DNA from: Deltaproteobacteria bacterium
Lineage (GTDB): Bacteria > Myxococcota_A > Polyangia > Polyangiales > Polyangiaceae
NCBI GenBank assembly: GCA_016875405.1
Contig: VGRJ01000025.1
Location: forward strand, 1-46,192
Length of the DNA stretch: 46,192 nt
Direction of reading: 5' to 3'
Part shown: positions 1 through 9,738 of the stretch, piece by piece
How positions within the stretch are numbered: position 1 is the first letter of the stretch
Layout of the letters: each line of letters opens with the position of its first letter
Notes under the pieces: model-generated
What the model was told of the DNA's origin: nothing
The model's database searches: none
Seen by the model: only the letters and a program-made list of their open reading frames with translations
Program-made: the position numbers and the translations under genes

Positions 1-190
1 GGTTTCGTCCGAGCGTGGGCGTGTCGAGGTCGAGCGGGCATGCGAGGCGCACCTCGAGGGACGTGCTCGCCCCCCACGCGAAGCCGTCGAAGATCCGCGG
101 CGCAACCATGAGTGGTACGGGCGGAGTCTCGAGGACGAGTCGTGCTCGCGGCCGGGCCTCGCGACGGCTCGTCGTCGTGCCTCCGAACAC
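1..190 (-). CDS. Possible start of an unidentified gene, cut by the window edge
   Basis: A frame on the minus strand stays open from a GTG at 190..188 to the window edge (63 codons). About four fifths of its third positions are G or C. The GTG lies two bases after the stop of the large kinase gene, which would suit translational coupling. The fragment reads ...VLETPPVPLMVAPRIF... and then a stretch of alternating hydrophobic and polar residues; I recognise no domain. The only Shine-Dalgarno-like bases (GGAG) lie about 13 bases upstream, which is far. It could be the third gene of a minus-strand unit or chance openness in GC-rich DNA. Confidence 0.3.
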   Translation of the reverse strand, partial: MFGGTTTSRREARPRARLVLETPPVPLMVAPRIFDGFAWGASTSLEVRLACPLDLDTPTLGRN

Positions 191-192
191 GC

Positions 193-3100
193 TCACTGGC
201 AAGCTCCGCGCTCGTTCGACGCTCGCACCGCGTGTCCGTCACGCCAGAGGACGGGCACCGCTTGTCGCACCTCGCGAAGGAGCTCGCAGCGCGGCCGCTC
301 GAGCGCGCGAAGGTCCCAAGCGAGGCCGTCACCTCGTTGCGTTGTGGCGAAGAGCGACCCTCGGACAACGACGAGCTCCGTCACCGGGCCATGAAGCCTT
401 CCACGCTCGAGGCGGCGCACGTCGTCGGCAGCCCAGAGGGCCACGTCGCCGCCGCCAGTCCCTGCAATCCACGTGTCGGCGGGTCCGGGGACGATCCGAA
501 GAACGGGGCTCGCGGTGGTTCCATCGAACTCGACGACGGCGGGCCCGCCAAAACTCCGGCGTTCGATGTGTCCGTCGTGGTAGCCGACGACCAGCGTGCT
601 CCCGCGCGCGGCGAGCGCGCTCACCCTGCCTTCGACAGGAGCGCTCTGCGAGCGCTCGAGGGCTCCGTCGAGGAGGGTGACTTCCCGCGCGTCGGCGACG
701 AGGAGGCCCGTGTCCGCCTCGCCGATGGCGGTGAGGTCGCGTCGCTCGAGCGTCTTCGTGGCTCCGCTCGCGAGGCGCGTCACGCCCCGCTCGCCGAGCG
801 CGTAGCACCCTTCGACGGTGGCGATGACGACTCGACCTCCCCCGACCTCGGCCTTACCGCGCACGCGGTCTGTGGCGAGCTCGTGCTCCTCCAGCGTCCC
901 GTCGGTTCGCAACACGCAGAGGATCTTCCCGTCGCGGCTCACGGCGCTCGCTTGCGCGTCCTCGAGCGCCTGACCCCAGCGGGTCCCGGGTGCCGCGAGC
1001 GGCTCCCCGCTGGCCGTGGTCCAGCCTCGCTGCGAGCGGATCGCTACGGTAGCGTCGAGGCTCGGCACCTCGGCGGCTCGTGCCTCGGCGAGGGGGACCG
1101 TGCCTCGCGTGAACCAGCGTGGCCTCCACCCGTCGGTGTCGAAGAGCTGCACCGTCGTGTCGTCGCTCGCCGTCACCGCGAGCGTTCCGTCCGTCGACAA
1201 GGCCACCGTGTTGACCTCTCCTGCGTGCGCGTCGACGAGCTTCGTCACGCCCGCCTTGTCGATGATGCGAATGGCTCCGTCGGCGCACGGCGCTGCGAGC
1301 CATCGCCCCTTCGCCTCGTACTCCATCCCGTAACAGCGCACGCCGGCCGCCGCGATCTCCTTCGTCTCGCCGTTCTCGAGGTCGACTCGGACGATCGCGC
1401 CGTCTGCGCATGCGACCGCGACGGCGGGCTCGAGCGGGTGCATCGCTGCGCCGTAGATGCGGCCGCGCGCGAGGTCGTGGTCCTTCGTGAGCTTCCCCTC
1501 CGCGAGATCGAAGATGCGGACATGGCTGTCATGCCCAACCGTGGCGACGCGGAGGCTCAGCCGATCGAACACGATCCCTCGGATGCGGTCGCGCCCTTGC
1601 GCGAGGAGCTTCGTGCTGCCCGACTCGAGGTCGATCGCGAGGATCGCTCCGTCGTGAGCGCCCGCTACGGCCGTGCGCCCGTTGGGTGCGATCGCCAACG
1701 AATAAATGGAGCTTTTGTGCGATAGCAGCACGCGCTCCGGTGCGCCTGCGGACGTCCACTGGCGGACGACGCCATTGCCGTCGCCCGTGAGGATCGTCCT
1801 TCCGTTCGGAGCGATCGCCACGGCGTTCAGGGGAACGGCGCTCGCCTCGCTCGCGTGCCGCACGGCGCCCGTCTTCGCGTCGCGGATCACGAGCCGCCCG
1901 TCGTTGCCTGCAGAGACGAGCCAACTCGCATCCGACGCCAGCGCTGCTTGGTTGACCGGTGAGTCATGCCCACGCACGGCGGCCGAGGCTTCGCGATCGA
2001 GTCGAAGGACGAACGCCTCCTCGTTCAGCGTCGCGACGGCGACGCGCGCGCCGTCGGGAAAGAACGCGACGTCGGTCGAGGCGCTCGGCAACGTGTAGTC
2101 GCGGAGCTTCGCTCGGCGGTCCACGTCCCACACGACCACGTGATGGTCGTCGCTCGTCGACGCGAGGCGCGTGCCGTCGCTCGAGTAGACGACGCGATAG
2201 AGCCCGGAGGAGTGCCCGGCGAGGCGCGCCACCTCGCTCTGCTTCGCGAGGTCGTAGAGCCTCACCAGGCCGTCGAAGCTGCTCGTCGCGAGCTCGGCGC
2301 CGTCGGGGCGGAAGGCCAAGCCATACACCGTGTGCTCCTCGCCCACGAGCTCACCAGCGGGCTCGAGCGTCCCGGCCTTCCAGATTCGGACACGGCCCTT
2401 GGCGTCACCGCTCGCGATCCGCTCGCCGTCGTGGCTCCAACCGATGCCGCGGATCGGCGCGTCGTGCGCGGCCTTCGACAGGAGCTCGCGACCATCGCGG
2501 ACATTCCACACGCGGATCTCGCCCGCATAGCTTCCAGCCAAGAGCCGCTCGCCATCGGGCGAGAAGCGCGCGGTGTGGATGGCGTCCTTGTACCCCTTCA
2601 ACACGTGGGTGGTGACAAGCCGCTCGGCATCCCAGATACGAATCGTGCGATCGAGGCTCGACGAGGCGAACCAGCGCCCGTCGGAAGACGCGGCGACCGA
2701 CAGGATCTGGTCGGTGTGGCCTCGTAGCGCGCGCCGCTCCCGAGTGACCGCGTCGAAGACGTTCACGACGCCGTCGCTGCTCCCCAACACGACGCGCGCC
2801 CCATCGGGAGCGACGGCGACACCAAAGGCGCGCCCGCCGACCGTCGCCGACCACTCCACCGGATTCTCGGAGGCTTGGCGCCAGAGCAGCCGGGCCGTGA
2901 CCGAGTCGTCGATCTCGAGCGCCTCACGGATCTTCGCGCGAGCTTCGAGCGCCTGGCCTTGGACGAGGGCTGCGCGTGCGCCCTCGCGCAGCGTCTCGGC
3001 GCGCCCGCGTTCGGCTCGATCGCGCTCCTCGGCGATCGTGAAGCCCGCGAGGATCGAGCTCACCGCGATCGCCGCCGCGACGAGGAAGGCGCTCACCACC

Positions 3101-5640
3101 ACGAGGCGTCGTCGTCCGCGTCGACTCTTTTCGATGTGCTCGCTCGCGTGGACGAAGTCCCGAATCGACGCGGGGAGCTCGGCCGACGTGCGGGTGACGA
3201 ACCTGCGAGCCTCGGCGAGCGCATCGCCTCGCCATAGCTGCTCGTCGCTCGTGCCTCGATCGAGCCACAGTCGGGCTGCCTGTTCGAGCTGGGCCATGAC
3301 CACGACGTCCTCGTGGGACTCCTCGACCCAGCGTCTCAGCGTCCCCCACGTACGAATGAGCGCTTCGTGGGCGAGCTCGATGACCGTGGCCGAGCGCTCG
3401 TCGAGCCATTTCGTCGTCGAGAGGAGCCGCGCCTCGATGAGCTGCAGGACGATGACGGGCCCGTCCTCCCCGAGTCCCTCGAGGAGCGCGTCCCGGGCCA
3501 CGACCTTGCGCGTCCTCTCAGGCGTCACGAGTCGAAGCAGCATCCGTCGCGTGGTCGCGACCTGCGCCTCCGTCATCCCCGCGAGCACGCCATCCGCGTG
3601 ACCGGCGAGCGCACCCGCGACGCCGCCGAGCTCGTCGTAGGCGGCTCGCGTGAGGAGGCGGCGCTCGCGATCCCGCTTCGTCCAGAGCAGGTTCGCGGTG
3701 AATTGCAGGAGCGGCAGGCAGTTCGGCTGATCGTGGACGGCCTCGACCATTTCGCGGGCGAGCGAGCCGTCTTCGAACCTGTAATCCCGTGCGCGCAGCG
3801 GCCCTGTCAGGACTTCCTCGAGGGCGCTTGCGTCCGGACGCCGGAGCAGAGTGACGCGCCCAAGGGCGGAGCCGACACTCGCCGTCACCGCCAAACGACC
3901 GAAGAAGTCGTCGCGGATCGTGAACACGACGCGCACCGGCTCGAGAGGGTCATCGATCGTCGTCGCGAGCGACTCGACGAAGGTCTTGACCGTCTCGTCG
4001 TCGAGCCCCTGCGTGAAGAGCTCCTCGAGCTGGTCGACGAACAGGAGGACGCGGGTGCCCCGCGCCTCGGCGAGCGCGCGGAGCTCGAAGCCAAGGTGCC
4101 CCGGGTTCTCGTGGAGGCGCGCCGCGACCTCGAAGAGATCGCGGCGAAACGAGCCGCTCGTCGACATCTTCACGGTGGTCTGCTCCACGCGTCGCTCTTT
4201 GCGGGCGGGGGCCTCCGCCGGTGGGACGAAATGCTTGCGCGAGAGGCGCTCGGTCATCGTCTCGTGGTCGCCCGGTGAGACCGTTTGCAGCTGCGCTCGC
4301 GGTCGCGGGTCCGGGGTTACGGCAGCGGGCTTCACGACGCGGGTCGGCGCTTCGAAGGCCTGACGCTCCTTCAGCGAGGGGTTCGAGGTGTCTTCCCCTT
4401 CGACGAGCCGCGCCGCGAGCGAGGCGAACGGATCTCGCCCGATGCGGATGGCGATCACCGTCCAGCGCTCCTGCTCGAGCAAACGCGGCACGACGCCTGC
4501 CTGTACGAACGAGCTCTTCCCCGAGCCCGAGGCCCCGACGACCGGCAAGATGCAATCGGTGCGAACGCGCTCGACGAACGCCGCGATCTCTTGCTCACGA
4601 CCGAAGAAGATGTGCTCGTCGTCGCGGGTGAACGGGGCGAGGCCACGGAACGGGCTCGCCCCCTCGTCGCGGGGACGGCGGGTCACGCTCACCATCGCCT
4701 GCAAGCGGTCGACGAGGCTCGCGGCGGTCGGACGATGCGCGAGGCTCTTTTCGAGGCAGGCTGCGACGAGATCATCGACCTCGGCGGAGGCGGACACAAG
4801 CTCCCGGACCCGCGGTGCCGCGCTCGAGCTGCACACCTCGACAGCCAGCTCGTGCAGGTTCGTTGGGTGATAGGGGAGGCGACCCGTCAGCATCGCGAAC
4901 AGCACGACGCCGGTCGCCCAGACGTCGGTCGCCCCCGTGCAGGGATCCTCCAGCCATTGCTCGGGTGCCATGTAGGCGGGCGTTCCGACCCCGAACGTCT
5001 TCGCGGCGAGCTCATCGATGGCGGAGCGCACGCCGGTCGCGACCGTCTCCTCCACTCCTTGAGCGCGGGCTGCGGGGTCCTCCGGACGGCCCATCACCTT
5101 GGCGAGGCCGAAGTCGAGCACCCGCACGCGGCCGTCCTGACCCAGGTGCACATTGCCCGGCTTGAGATCGCGATGAAGCACCCCGTGTCGGTGCGCCTCC
5201 GCGAGCGCTTCGGCGATCGCGAGCGCGATGCGGAGGGCCTCGGCTTCGCTCGGGAGCCGCTGACGCATGCGCTCGAGCAGCGTCTCGCCTTCGAGGTACT
5301 CGAGCGCGAGGTAGGGGCAGCCCGCATACTCGCCGACGGCGTAGATCGTGACGATGTTGGGGTGACTGAAGCGGGCCGTGGTCTGCGCCTCGACGAGGAA
5401 GCGCTCGCGCATCGTGGCGGACTGGAAGTGCCCTGGCGCGACCACCTTCAAAGCCACGCGGCGTCCGAGCCGGAGATCACGGGCGGCATAGACCTCGCCC
5501 ATCCCGCCGCGGCCGACGAGTCGCGTGATGCGGAAGTGGTCGACGACCGTCCCTGCGGCGAGCGTCTCGTCAAACTTCGACGAGGGCGCCTCGGACAGCG
5601 GTGCTTCGGCGTCGTGCTCGTCGACCTCGGGGGACTCCAT
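193..5640 (-). CDS. Ser/Thr protein kinase fused to STAND-type ATPase and WD40 propellers
   Basis: A very large (1815 aa) signalling protein. Residues about 35-315 form a Pkn2/Hanks-type kinase: glycine loop GRGGMG (44-49), VALK lysine 65, HRDLKPGN with catalytic D158, DFG at 176-178 and GTPAYMAPE at about 219. All catalytic residues are present, so it should be active. An AAA/STAND-like NTPase (nSTAND1 type) follows, opening with SPFRGLAPF and FFGREQEI and carrying Walker A GASGSGKSS (369-377) and a Walker B-like LLFVDQLEELF. A hydrophobic segment after RRGRRRL (about residue 870) looks like one membrane helix. The remainder is a long run of WD40 blades (HTDQILSVAASSDGRW type) reaching the C-terminus. 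In such proteins the propeller is thought to sense or bind partners and the NTPase to transmit this to the kinase. It lies 36 bases after a phosphodiesterase-like gene on the same strand. Domain calls are firm; substrate and signal are unknown. Confidence 0.93.
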   Translation of the reverse strand: MESPEVDEHDAEAPLSEAPSSKFDETLAAGTVVDHFRITRLVGRGGMGEVYAARDLRLGRRVALKVVAPGHFQSATMRERFLVEAQTTARFSHPNIVTIYAVGEYAGCPYLALEYLEGETLLERMRQRLPSEAEALRIALAIAEALAEAHRHGVLHRDLKPGNVHLGQDGRVRVLDFGLAKVMGRPEDPAARAQGVEETVATGVRSAIDELAAKTFGVGTPAYMAPEQWLEDPCTGATDVWATGVVLFAMLTGRLPYHPTNLHELAVEVCSSSAAPRVRELVSASAEVDDLVAACLEKSLAHRPTAASLVDRLQAMVSVTRRPRDEGASPFRGLAPFTRDDEHIFFGREQEIAAFVERVRTDCILPVVGASGSGKSSFVQAGVVPRLLEQERWTVIAIRIGRDPFASLAARLVEGEDTSNPSLKERQAFEAPTRVVKPAAVTPDPRPRAQLQTVSPGDHETMTERLSRKHFVPPAEAPARKERRVEQTTVKMSTSGSFRRDLFEVAARLHENPGHLGFELRALAEARGTRVLLFVDQLEELFTQGLDDETVKTFVESLATTIDDPLEPVRVVFTIRDDFFGRLAVTASVGSALGRVTLLRRPDASALEEVLTGPLRARDYRFEDGSLAREMVEAVHDQPNCLPLLQFTANLLWTKRDRERRLLTRAAYDELGGVAGALAGHADGVLAGMTEAQVATTRRMLLRLVTPERTRKVVARDALLEGLGEDGPVIVLQLIEARLLSTTKWLDERSATVIELAHEALIRTWGTLRRWVEESHEDVVVMAQLEQAARLWLDRGTSDEQLWRGDALAEARRFVTRTSAELPASIRDFVHASEHIEKSRRGRRRLVVVSAFLVAAAIAVSSILAGFTIAEERDRAERGRAETLREGARAALVQGQALEARAKIREALEIDDSVTARLLWRQASENPVEWSATVGGRAFGVAVAPDGARVVLGSSDGVVNVFDAVTRERRALRGHTDQILSVAASSDGRWFASSSLDRTIRIWDAERLVTTHVLKGYKDAIHTARFSPDGERLLAGSYAGEIRVWNVRDGRELLSKAAHDAPIRGIGWSHDGERIASGDAKGRVRIWKAGTLEPAGELVGEEHTVYGLAFRPDGAELATSSFDGLVRLYDLAKQSEVARLAGHSSGLYRVVYSSDGTRLASTSDDHHVVVWDVDRRAKLRDYTLPSASTDVAFFPDGARVAVATLNEEAFVLRLDREASAAVRGHDSPVNQAALASDASWLVSAGNDGRLVIRDAKTGAVRHASEASAVPLNAVAIAPNGRTILTGDGNGVVRQWTSAGAPERVLLSHKSSIYSLAIAPNGRTAVAGAHDGAILAIDLESGSTKLLAQGRDRIRGIVFDRLSLRVATVGHDSHVRIFDLAEGKLTKDHDLARGRIYGAAMHPLEPAVAVACADGAIVRVDLENGETKEIAAAGVRCYGMEYEAKGRWLAAPCADGAIRIIDKAGVTKLVDAHAGEVNTVALSTDGTLAVTASDDTTVQLFDTDGWRPRWFTRGTVPLAEARAAEVPSLDATVAIRSQRGWTTASGEPLAAPGTRWGQALEDAQASAVSRDGKILCVLRTDGTLEEHELATDRVRGKAEVGGGRVVIATVEGCYALGERGVTRLASGATKTLERRDLTAIGEADTGLLVADAREVTLLDGALERSQSAPVEGRVSALAARGSTLVVGYHDGHIERRSFGGPAVVEFDGTTASPVLRIVPGPADTWIAGTGGGDVALWAADDVRRLERGRLHGPVTELVVVRGSLFATTQRGDGLAWDLRALERPRCELLREVRQAVPVLWRDGHAVRASNERGACQ

Positions 5641-5676
5641 GCGCGAAGCGCCGACTATATCTCGCTCTGAAACGGG

Positions 5677-6858
5677 CTAGGGGTGCGTTGCGAGTACCGT
5701 TCGAACACCGCTGGCGTGTCCCGCGACCAGCTCGTCGAGTAGCCTGCCTTGGTCGTGGGCGGGAGGCTCGATCCGCGCCAGCAAGCGGACCGTGGCCGCG
5801 ATGTCGGCGAGGTGCCCCGGTGCAGCGAGCGGAATCCAGCCTCGGGCCGCGATGCTGCGGCCGGCTGCGACGAGCCACACTCGACCGGATTCCGCCGAGT
5901 CGCCATGGTCGGCGAAGCTATGGTCTCGGCCATGATCGGTCGTGACGACGAGCAGCGTCTCGTCGCCCGAGCGCTCGCGCTCCTCGAGGGCGCGCGAAAG
6001 CCGCCCGACGACCTCGTCTGCGCTTCGCAGGGCTCGGAGGTACTCGCAGTAGTTGCCGTGATGCGCATGCTCGTCGGTGTCTCCGAGCCCGACGAAGAGA
6101 AACGCGGGCCGTCGCTCGTCGAGCACGTGAAGCGCGACCTCGGCGGTCGCGTGATCCGGGCGATAGTCGCCGTAGCCAGGCGCCGGGTCTGCGTTCGCGG
6201 CGGCCTCCCAGGCTCGCCGCGCGAGAGGTCCGAGCTCACCACGGACGTCGCGTCGTCCCGCCGACACGAACACGCTCGGGTCGAATCCTGCGGCTCGCGC
6301 GATGACCGGCCACGACGACACGACCGCTGCGCCGCCGCGTGGTGCGAAGTCGTCGGCGAGCGTCGGCCAGCGCGTCCCGACACACTCGTTGTCGAGGCAT
6401 CCGGTGGCCCTGCGCCCGGTCATCAGCTCGACGTACCCGGGCAGCGACACGTAGCGCGGTCCACTCGCGCGGAACGGGTGGCCGCTCGGGCCGCCGAGGC
6501 CCGCCCCGCGCTCCTGCAAGAGGCGCTCGAGGTGAGGCGTCGTGGGTGTGTCCGGTTGGTCGTCCGATCCCTTGGAGCACAGCGACCGGCGTGTGGGGTC
6601 CGGTCCGTCAACGACGTCCTGCCAGCGTACGCCATCGACCGCCACCAGAACCACGGTGAGGCGGTCGTTCTCGGTGTGCGCCTTGGGCACCGTGGCTCTT
6701 CGAAGGGCGGCGAGCCGCGTACTGTCGGTGAGACGGTAAGGTAGGACCTGGTTGTGAGTGCCATCGCTCCCACAGGCGCCGACCGCGAGTGCGAGCCAGG
6801 ATGCGATGCGCTTGAGTCCTTCGAGCGTCTTCGAGTGCGAAGGCGTAGATGGCGTCAT
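5677..6858 (-). CDS. Alkaline-phosphatase-superfamily phosphodiesterase-like lipoprotein
   Basis: A 393 aa protein with an N-terminal hydrophobic stretch ending in VGAC (Cys29), a plausible lipobox. The body resembles type I phosphodiesterase/nucleotide pyrophosphatase and related alkaline-phosphatase-fold enzymes: VVLVAVDGVRW supplies a first metal-binding Asp (75), SLPGYVELMTG (about 138-148) occupies the usual nucleophile region, GDTDEHAHHG (about 259-268) gives the D-x-x-x-H metal pair, and TTDHGRDHSFADHG (about 306-319) gives the D-H and final His ligands. It probably hydrolyses a phosphate or sulfate ester outside the cytoplasm; the substrate cannot be read from the sequence. It precedes the giant kinase gene on the same strand (36-base gap), so the two may be cotranscribed, and it diverges from the DUF2252 unit across 163 bases. 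Confidence 0.82.
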   Translation of the reverse strand: MTPSTPSHSKTLEGLKRIASWLALAVGACGSDGTHNQVLPYRLTDSTRLAALRRATVPKAHTENDRLTVVLVAVDGVRWQDVVDGPDPTRRSLCSKGSDDQPDTPTTPHLERLLQERGAGLGGPSGHPFRASGPRYVSLPGYVELMTGRRATGCLDNECVGTRWPTLADDFAPRGGAAVVSSWPVIARAAGFDPSVFVSAGRRDVRGELGPLARRAWEAAANADPAPGYGDYRPDHATAEVALHVLDERRPAFLFVGLGDTDEHAHHGNYCEYLRALRSADEVVGRLSRALEERERSGDETLLVVTTDHGRDHSFADHGDSAESGRVWLVAAGRSIAARGWIPLAAPGHLADIAATVRLLARIEPPAHDQGRLLDELVAGHASGVRTVLATHP

Positions 6859-7021
6859 GCTCGAGCTTCGTAACCCACGCGAGTGGCCGCGCTGCGGCGA
6901 GCCCGTGACATCCCGGGAAACTCGCGTTCACGCGGCCTTATCGGTCCTCGCAGACGCCGCGTCGATGTCACGTGAACGACACCTGGCTCGACTAGGTTGA
7001 GCGCCCGTGACCCTACGGGCC

Positions 7022-8479
7022 ATGCGCTGCTTTTCCGCCGCCGGAGGTGTCCGCCTGGCGACCGCGCTCGTCGCGGTGTGGCTCGCCGCGTGTGGCGGCG
7101 ACGGCGACCGGACCGGGACAGTCGTCGGTGCGATGGTACGCGCGGATCTCACGCTCCTGCGCCATCGTCCCGCGCTCGTCGCAGAAAAATATCGAGTGAT
7201 GGGAGCGAGTCCGTACGCCTTCCTCCGCGGGAGCTTCCCCGTGTTCGTTCGCGATGCGCTCGATCCGAGCATGGGTCTCGTACCGCCCGAGGCCTCCCTG
7301 CCGGACACATTGGCGTTTGGAGTCGGAGACGCGCACCTCGAGAATTTCGGCACGCTCCGCGCGAGTGACGGGACGTTCGGACTCGAGGTGAACGACCTCG
7401 ATGCGGCCGACCGCTACCCGTTTCATTGGGACTCGCTCCGGCTCCTCTCAAGCCTCGTGGTCGCAGTTCGGCTGTCGAACCCCACGGACACGGATGCGCG
7501 GGCGGCGGCGCTCGCCGCGGAGGAAACTATCGTCCTTGCTGGGGCGCGCGCCTACGTCGACGAGCTCGTCCGCTTCGCGACCGGGGGCGAGCCCCAACGA
7601 TTCGACGACGGTGCGGGGGCGCCTCTTGTCGAAGAGGCCTTCGAGCGCTCGAAGGACGGGGCGACGTCGCGCTCCGAGCTCGGCGAACTCACCGTCGTCG
7701 AGCAAGGCGTCCGGCGGTTCATTCGCGGGCCGCTCGACGGCGACTCCTCGAAGATCCTGCGAGATCTCCCGAGGCGCGGTATCGAAGCGGTCGCGCGTGC
7801 GCTCAGCGATGCTCGGGAGAACCGGGGCGACGCGCCCTCGGTCGAGTCCATGCGCGTGCTCGATGCGGTTCAGGAATTGGGCTCGGGGGTCGCGAGCCTA
7901 CCGCGCATCCGCGTGCTGGCACTCGTCGAGGGAGAGACTTCGTCGACCGACGACGACCGCGTCTACGAGCTGAAGGAGCTGACCGACACCCCCGCGCTCG
8001 GCTGGCGCGCGCCGGGTCGGGTGGCCGACGACGTCCTAGCGCGAGTGCGGCTCTCGGCGGCGACGCTATGGTCTCGCCCCGACGCGGACCCATCGTGGTC
8101 GACGGCGACGCTCTTCTCGTTGCCCGTTCAGGTGCGCCTCGAGACCGACGCGCATCGGACGCTGCGCGTTCATAGGTTGACAGGTGTCAAGGCAACTCCG
8201 GAGGCTCTCGAGGCGCTCGCGGCGGTCCTCGGGGCAAAGCTCGCGGCGATTCACTGGCGCTCCGAGGGCGCTTCGGCCGTGGCGTCACGGTTGCGTCACG
8301 ACCCCGAGCGAGCGTCGTCGAGCCTCGCGACCGTTGCGCGCGGCTACGCCTCCACGGTCCTCGACGACCACGAACGCTTTCGTTCGGCGTTGCTCGACCT
8401 GGGGCCAACCCTGGGGGTCCGCGCGAGCGACGACGAGCCCCTCGTGTCTCCGCTCGACGAGCTCGTGGAGGGGCGATGA
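7022..8479 (+). CDS. DUF2252 family lipoprotein
   Basis: The protein begins with a lipoprotein signal: from the ATG at 7022, LVAVWLAAC places the lipid-modified Cys at residue 24. An in-frame GTG at 7007 would add five residues; I prefer 7022 because it gives a compact signal peptide. The body matches DUF2252 (COG4320): EKYRVMGASPYAFLRG near the start, GDAHLENFG, the acidic EVNDLDAADRYPFHWD, and KELTDTPALGWR further on. The family looks distantly kinase-like, but its activity is not established. Many relatives are cytoplasmic, so an exported lipid-anchored form is notable. Its stop overlaps the start of the porin-like gene by four bases (ATGA). Confidence 0.85.
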   Translation: MRCFSAAGGVRLATALVAVWLAACGGDGDRTGTVVGAMVRADLTLLRHRPALVAEKYRVMGASPYAFLRGSFPVFVRDALDPSMGLVPPEASLPDTLAFGVGDAHLENFGTLRASDGTFGLEVNDLDAADRYPFHWDSLRLLSSLVVAVRLSNPTDTDARAAALAAEETIVLAGARAYVDELVRFATGGEPQRFDDGAGAPLVEEAFERSKDGATSRSELGELTVVEQGVRRFIRGPLDGDSSKILRDLPRRGIEAVARALSDARENRGDAPSVESMRVLDAVQELGSGVASLPRIRVLALVEGETSSTDDDRVYELKELTDTPALGWRAPGRVADDVLARVRLSAATLWSRPDADPSWSTATLFSLPVQVRLETDAHRTLRVHRLTGVKATPEALEALAAVLGAKLAAIHWRSEGASAVASRLRHDPERASSSLATVARGYASTVLDDHERFRSALLDLGPTLGVRASDDEPLVSPLDELVEGR

Positions 8480-9738
8480 GCGAGCTCCGACTCGTCCTGC
8501 CACTCGCCGTGCTCGTCCTCGCTGCGTCGATGACGAAGAGCGCGGCGGCGGAGCCTCCGCCAAGCGAAGCCGCCTCCGCCAACCCCCCTCTTGCGCCCTC
8601 TCGCGAGCCTTCGCCTTCGCCAGTCGATGACCGAACAAGTGCGGACGCCCCCGCTGGTCTCGCCGTGAGTTCGGCCGCTCCGGCGAGCCGCGAGGCGGGC
8701 GACTCCGATGGTCACGACCCTACCTGGCTGCGCACGACGCCCACCTTTCGGGCTGGAAAGCTCGTCGTCGCGCCCGTACTCGACGTGATCGCGCAGTACG
8801 TCCTCAGCATTCGCAAGGATGACGCCGGAGAGCCGGATTGGTTTCACGAGTTCGAGCTGCCGCGGGCGCAGTTCGGAGCGGTCGCGCGCTACGGCGAGGC
8901 GAGGGTGGGTGTCGTGGCGGAGACGGTGCGCTCGACGAGTGGTGGTGCGCTGATCGGGCTCGCGGGCGACAGCATCGTCCTTCGCATCCGTGCAGCGTTC
9001 CTCGGCTACCGCCTGTTCGAGCGCCTCAGCTTGAGCGCTGGCGTGGTACCGACGCTCACGATCCCCGCGGTGGAGAGCTCGTCGGGTCTTCGCGTCCTAG
9101 CGCCCACGGGCCTCGAGCTGACGGGCGCATCGAGCCCGGCGGACCTTGGCACGACCGCGAGGCTCGAGCTGCCGCGAGGCTTCGGTACGGTCGCGGTCGG
9201 TGGCTACAATGGCGAGGGGTATACCGGTCGCGAGCTGAACCGCGGCAAGAACCTCGAGCTCGCGGCGTTCGTTCATCCTGGCGCGCTCGGTCCTCCATGG
9301 ATTCGCCCGCTCACGGTGCAAGCGTCGTACGTGGCAGGGTCGAACGGGACCGGGCTCGCGCGCGCCGATCGGCTCTCGGCCGGGCTCGCGTACTCGGAGC
9401 GACGCGTCAGGGTCGGGGCGCTCGTCACCTACGGACTCGGACTCGTCGACGACGGCGCCCGGCGATGGTTGCTCGTCGACGGATATGGTCGCGTCGAGCC
9501 ACTTGCAGGGCTCATCCTTGGGGCTCAGCTCATGCATTTTCGGCGCGATCTCTCGATGCCCGGCGACGTGCTCTCGATCGTGACGGGCTCCGTGGGCTAC
9601 CGACCCGTCGAGGCGCTCGAGGCGCTGCTTGCCGTCGACCGCCAGGTCGCCGGCGAGATGGCCGCACCGACCCTTCCTGGTCTCGATTCATGGCGCATTC
9701 GCGCCGTGGCACGTTTTCAACTGGAGCATCCGAAATGA
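8476..9738 (+). CDS. Porin-like outer-membrane beta-barrel protein
   Basis: A 420 aa protein with a signal peptide (VLPLAVLVLAA...KSAAA), a Pro/Ser-rich linker to about residue 75, then alternating amphipathic strands typical of phosphate-selective porin O/P-like or other single-chain barrels: FELPRAQFGAVARYGEARVG, RAAFLGYRLFERLSLSAGVV, and GYNGEGYTGRELNRGKN as an extracellular-type loop. The last strand ends RAVARFQLEHPK rather than in the classical aromatic residue. GGAGGGG lies four bases before the ATG. The start overlaps the DUF2252 gene and the stop overlaps the lamin-tail gene, each by ATGA, so the three products are probably made together. Solute specificity is unknown. Confidence 0.8.
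   Translation: MSELRLVLPLAVLVLAASMTKSAAAEPPPSEAASANPPLAPSREPSPSPVDDRTSADAPAGLAVSSAAPASREAGDSDGHDPTWLRTTPTFRAGKLVVAPVLDVIAQYVLSIRKDDAGEPDWFHEFELPRAQFGAVARYGEARVGVVAETVRSTSGGALIGLAGDSIVLRIRAAFLGYRLFERLSLSAGVVPTLTIPAVESSSGLRVLAPTGLELTGASSPADLGTTARLELPRGFGTVAVGGYNGEGYTGRELNRGKNLELAAFVHPGALGPPWIRPLTVQASYVAGSNGTGLARADRLSAGLAYSERRVRVGALVTYGLGLVDDGARRWLLVDGYGRVEPLAGLILGAQLMHFRRDLSMPGDVLSIVTGSVGYRPVEALEALLAVDRQVAGEMAAPTLPGLDSWRIRAVARFQLEHPK

Noticed and set aside
4285-5670. 461-codon plus-strand frame opposite the kinase domain
   Set aside because: Antisense shadow of intact kinase motifs; composition is low-complexity and charged.
6968-6975. TCACGTGA palindrome in the divergent region before the DUF2252 unit
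   Set aside because: A single 8-base palindrome in GC-rich DNA; no second copy or promoter alignment supports a regulator site.
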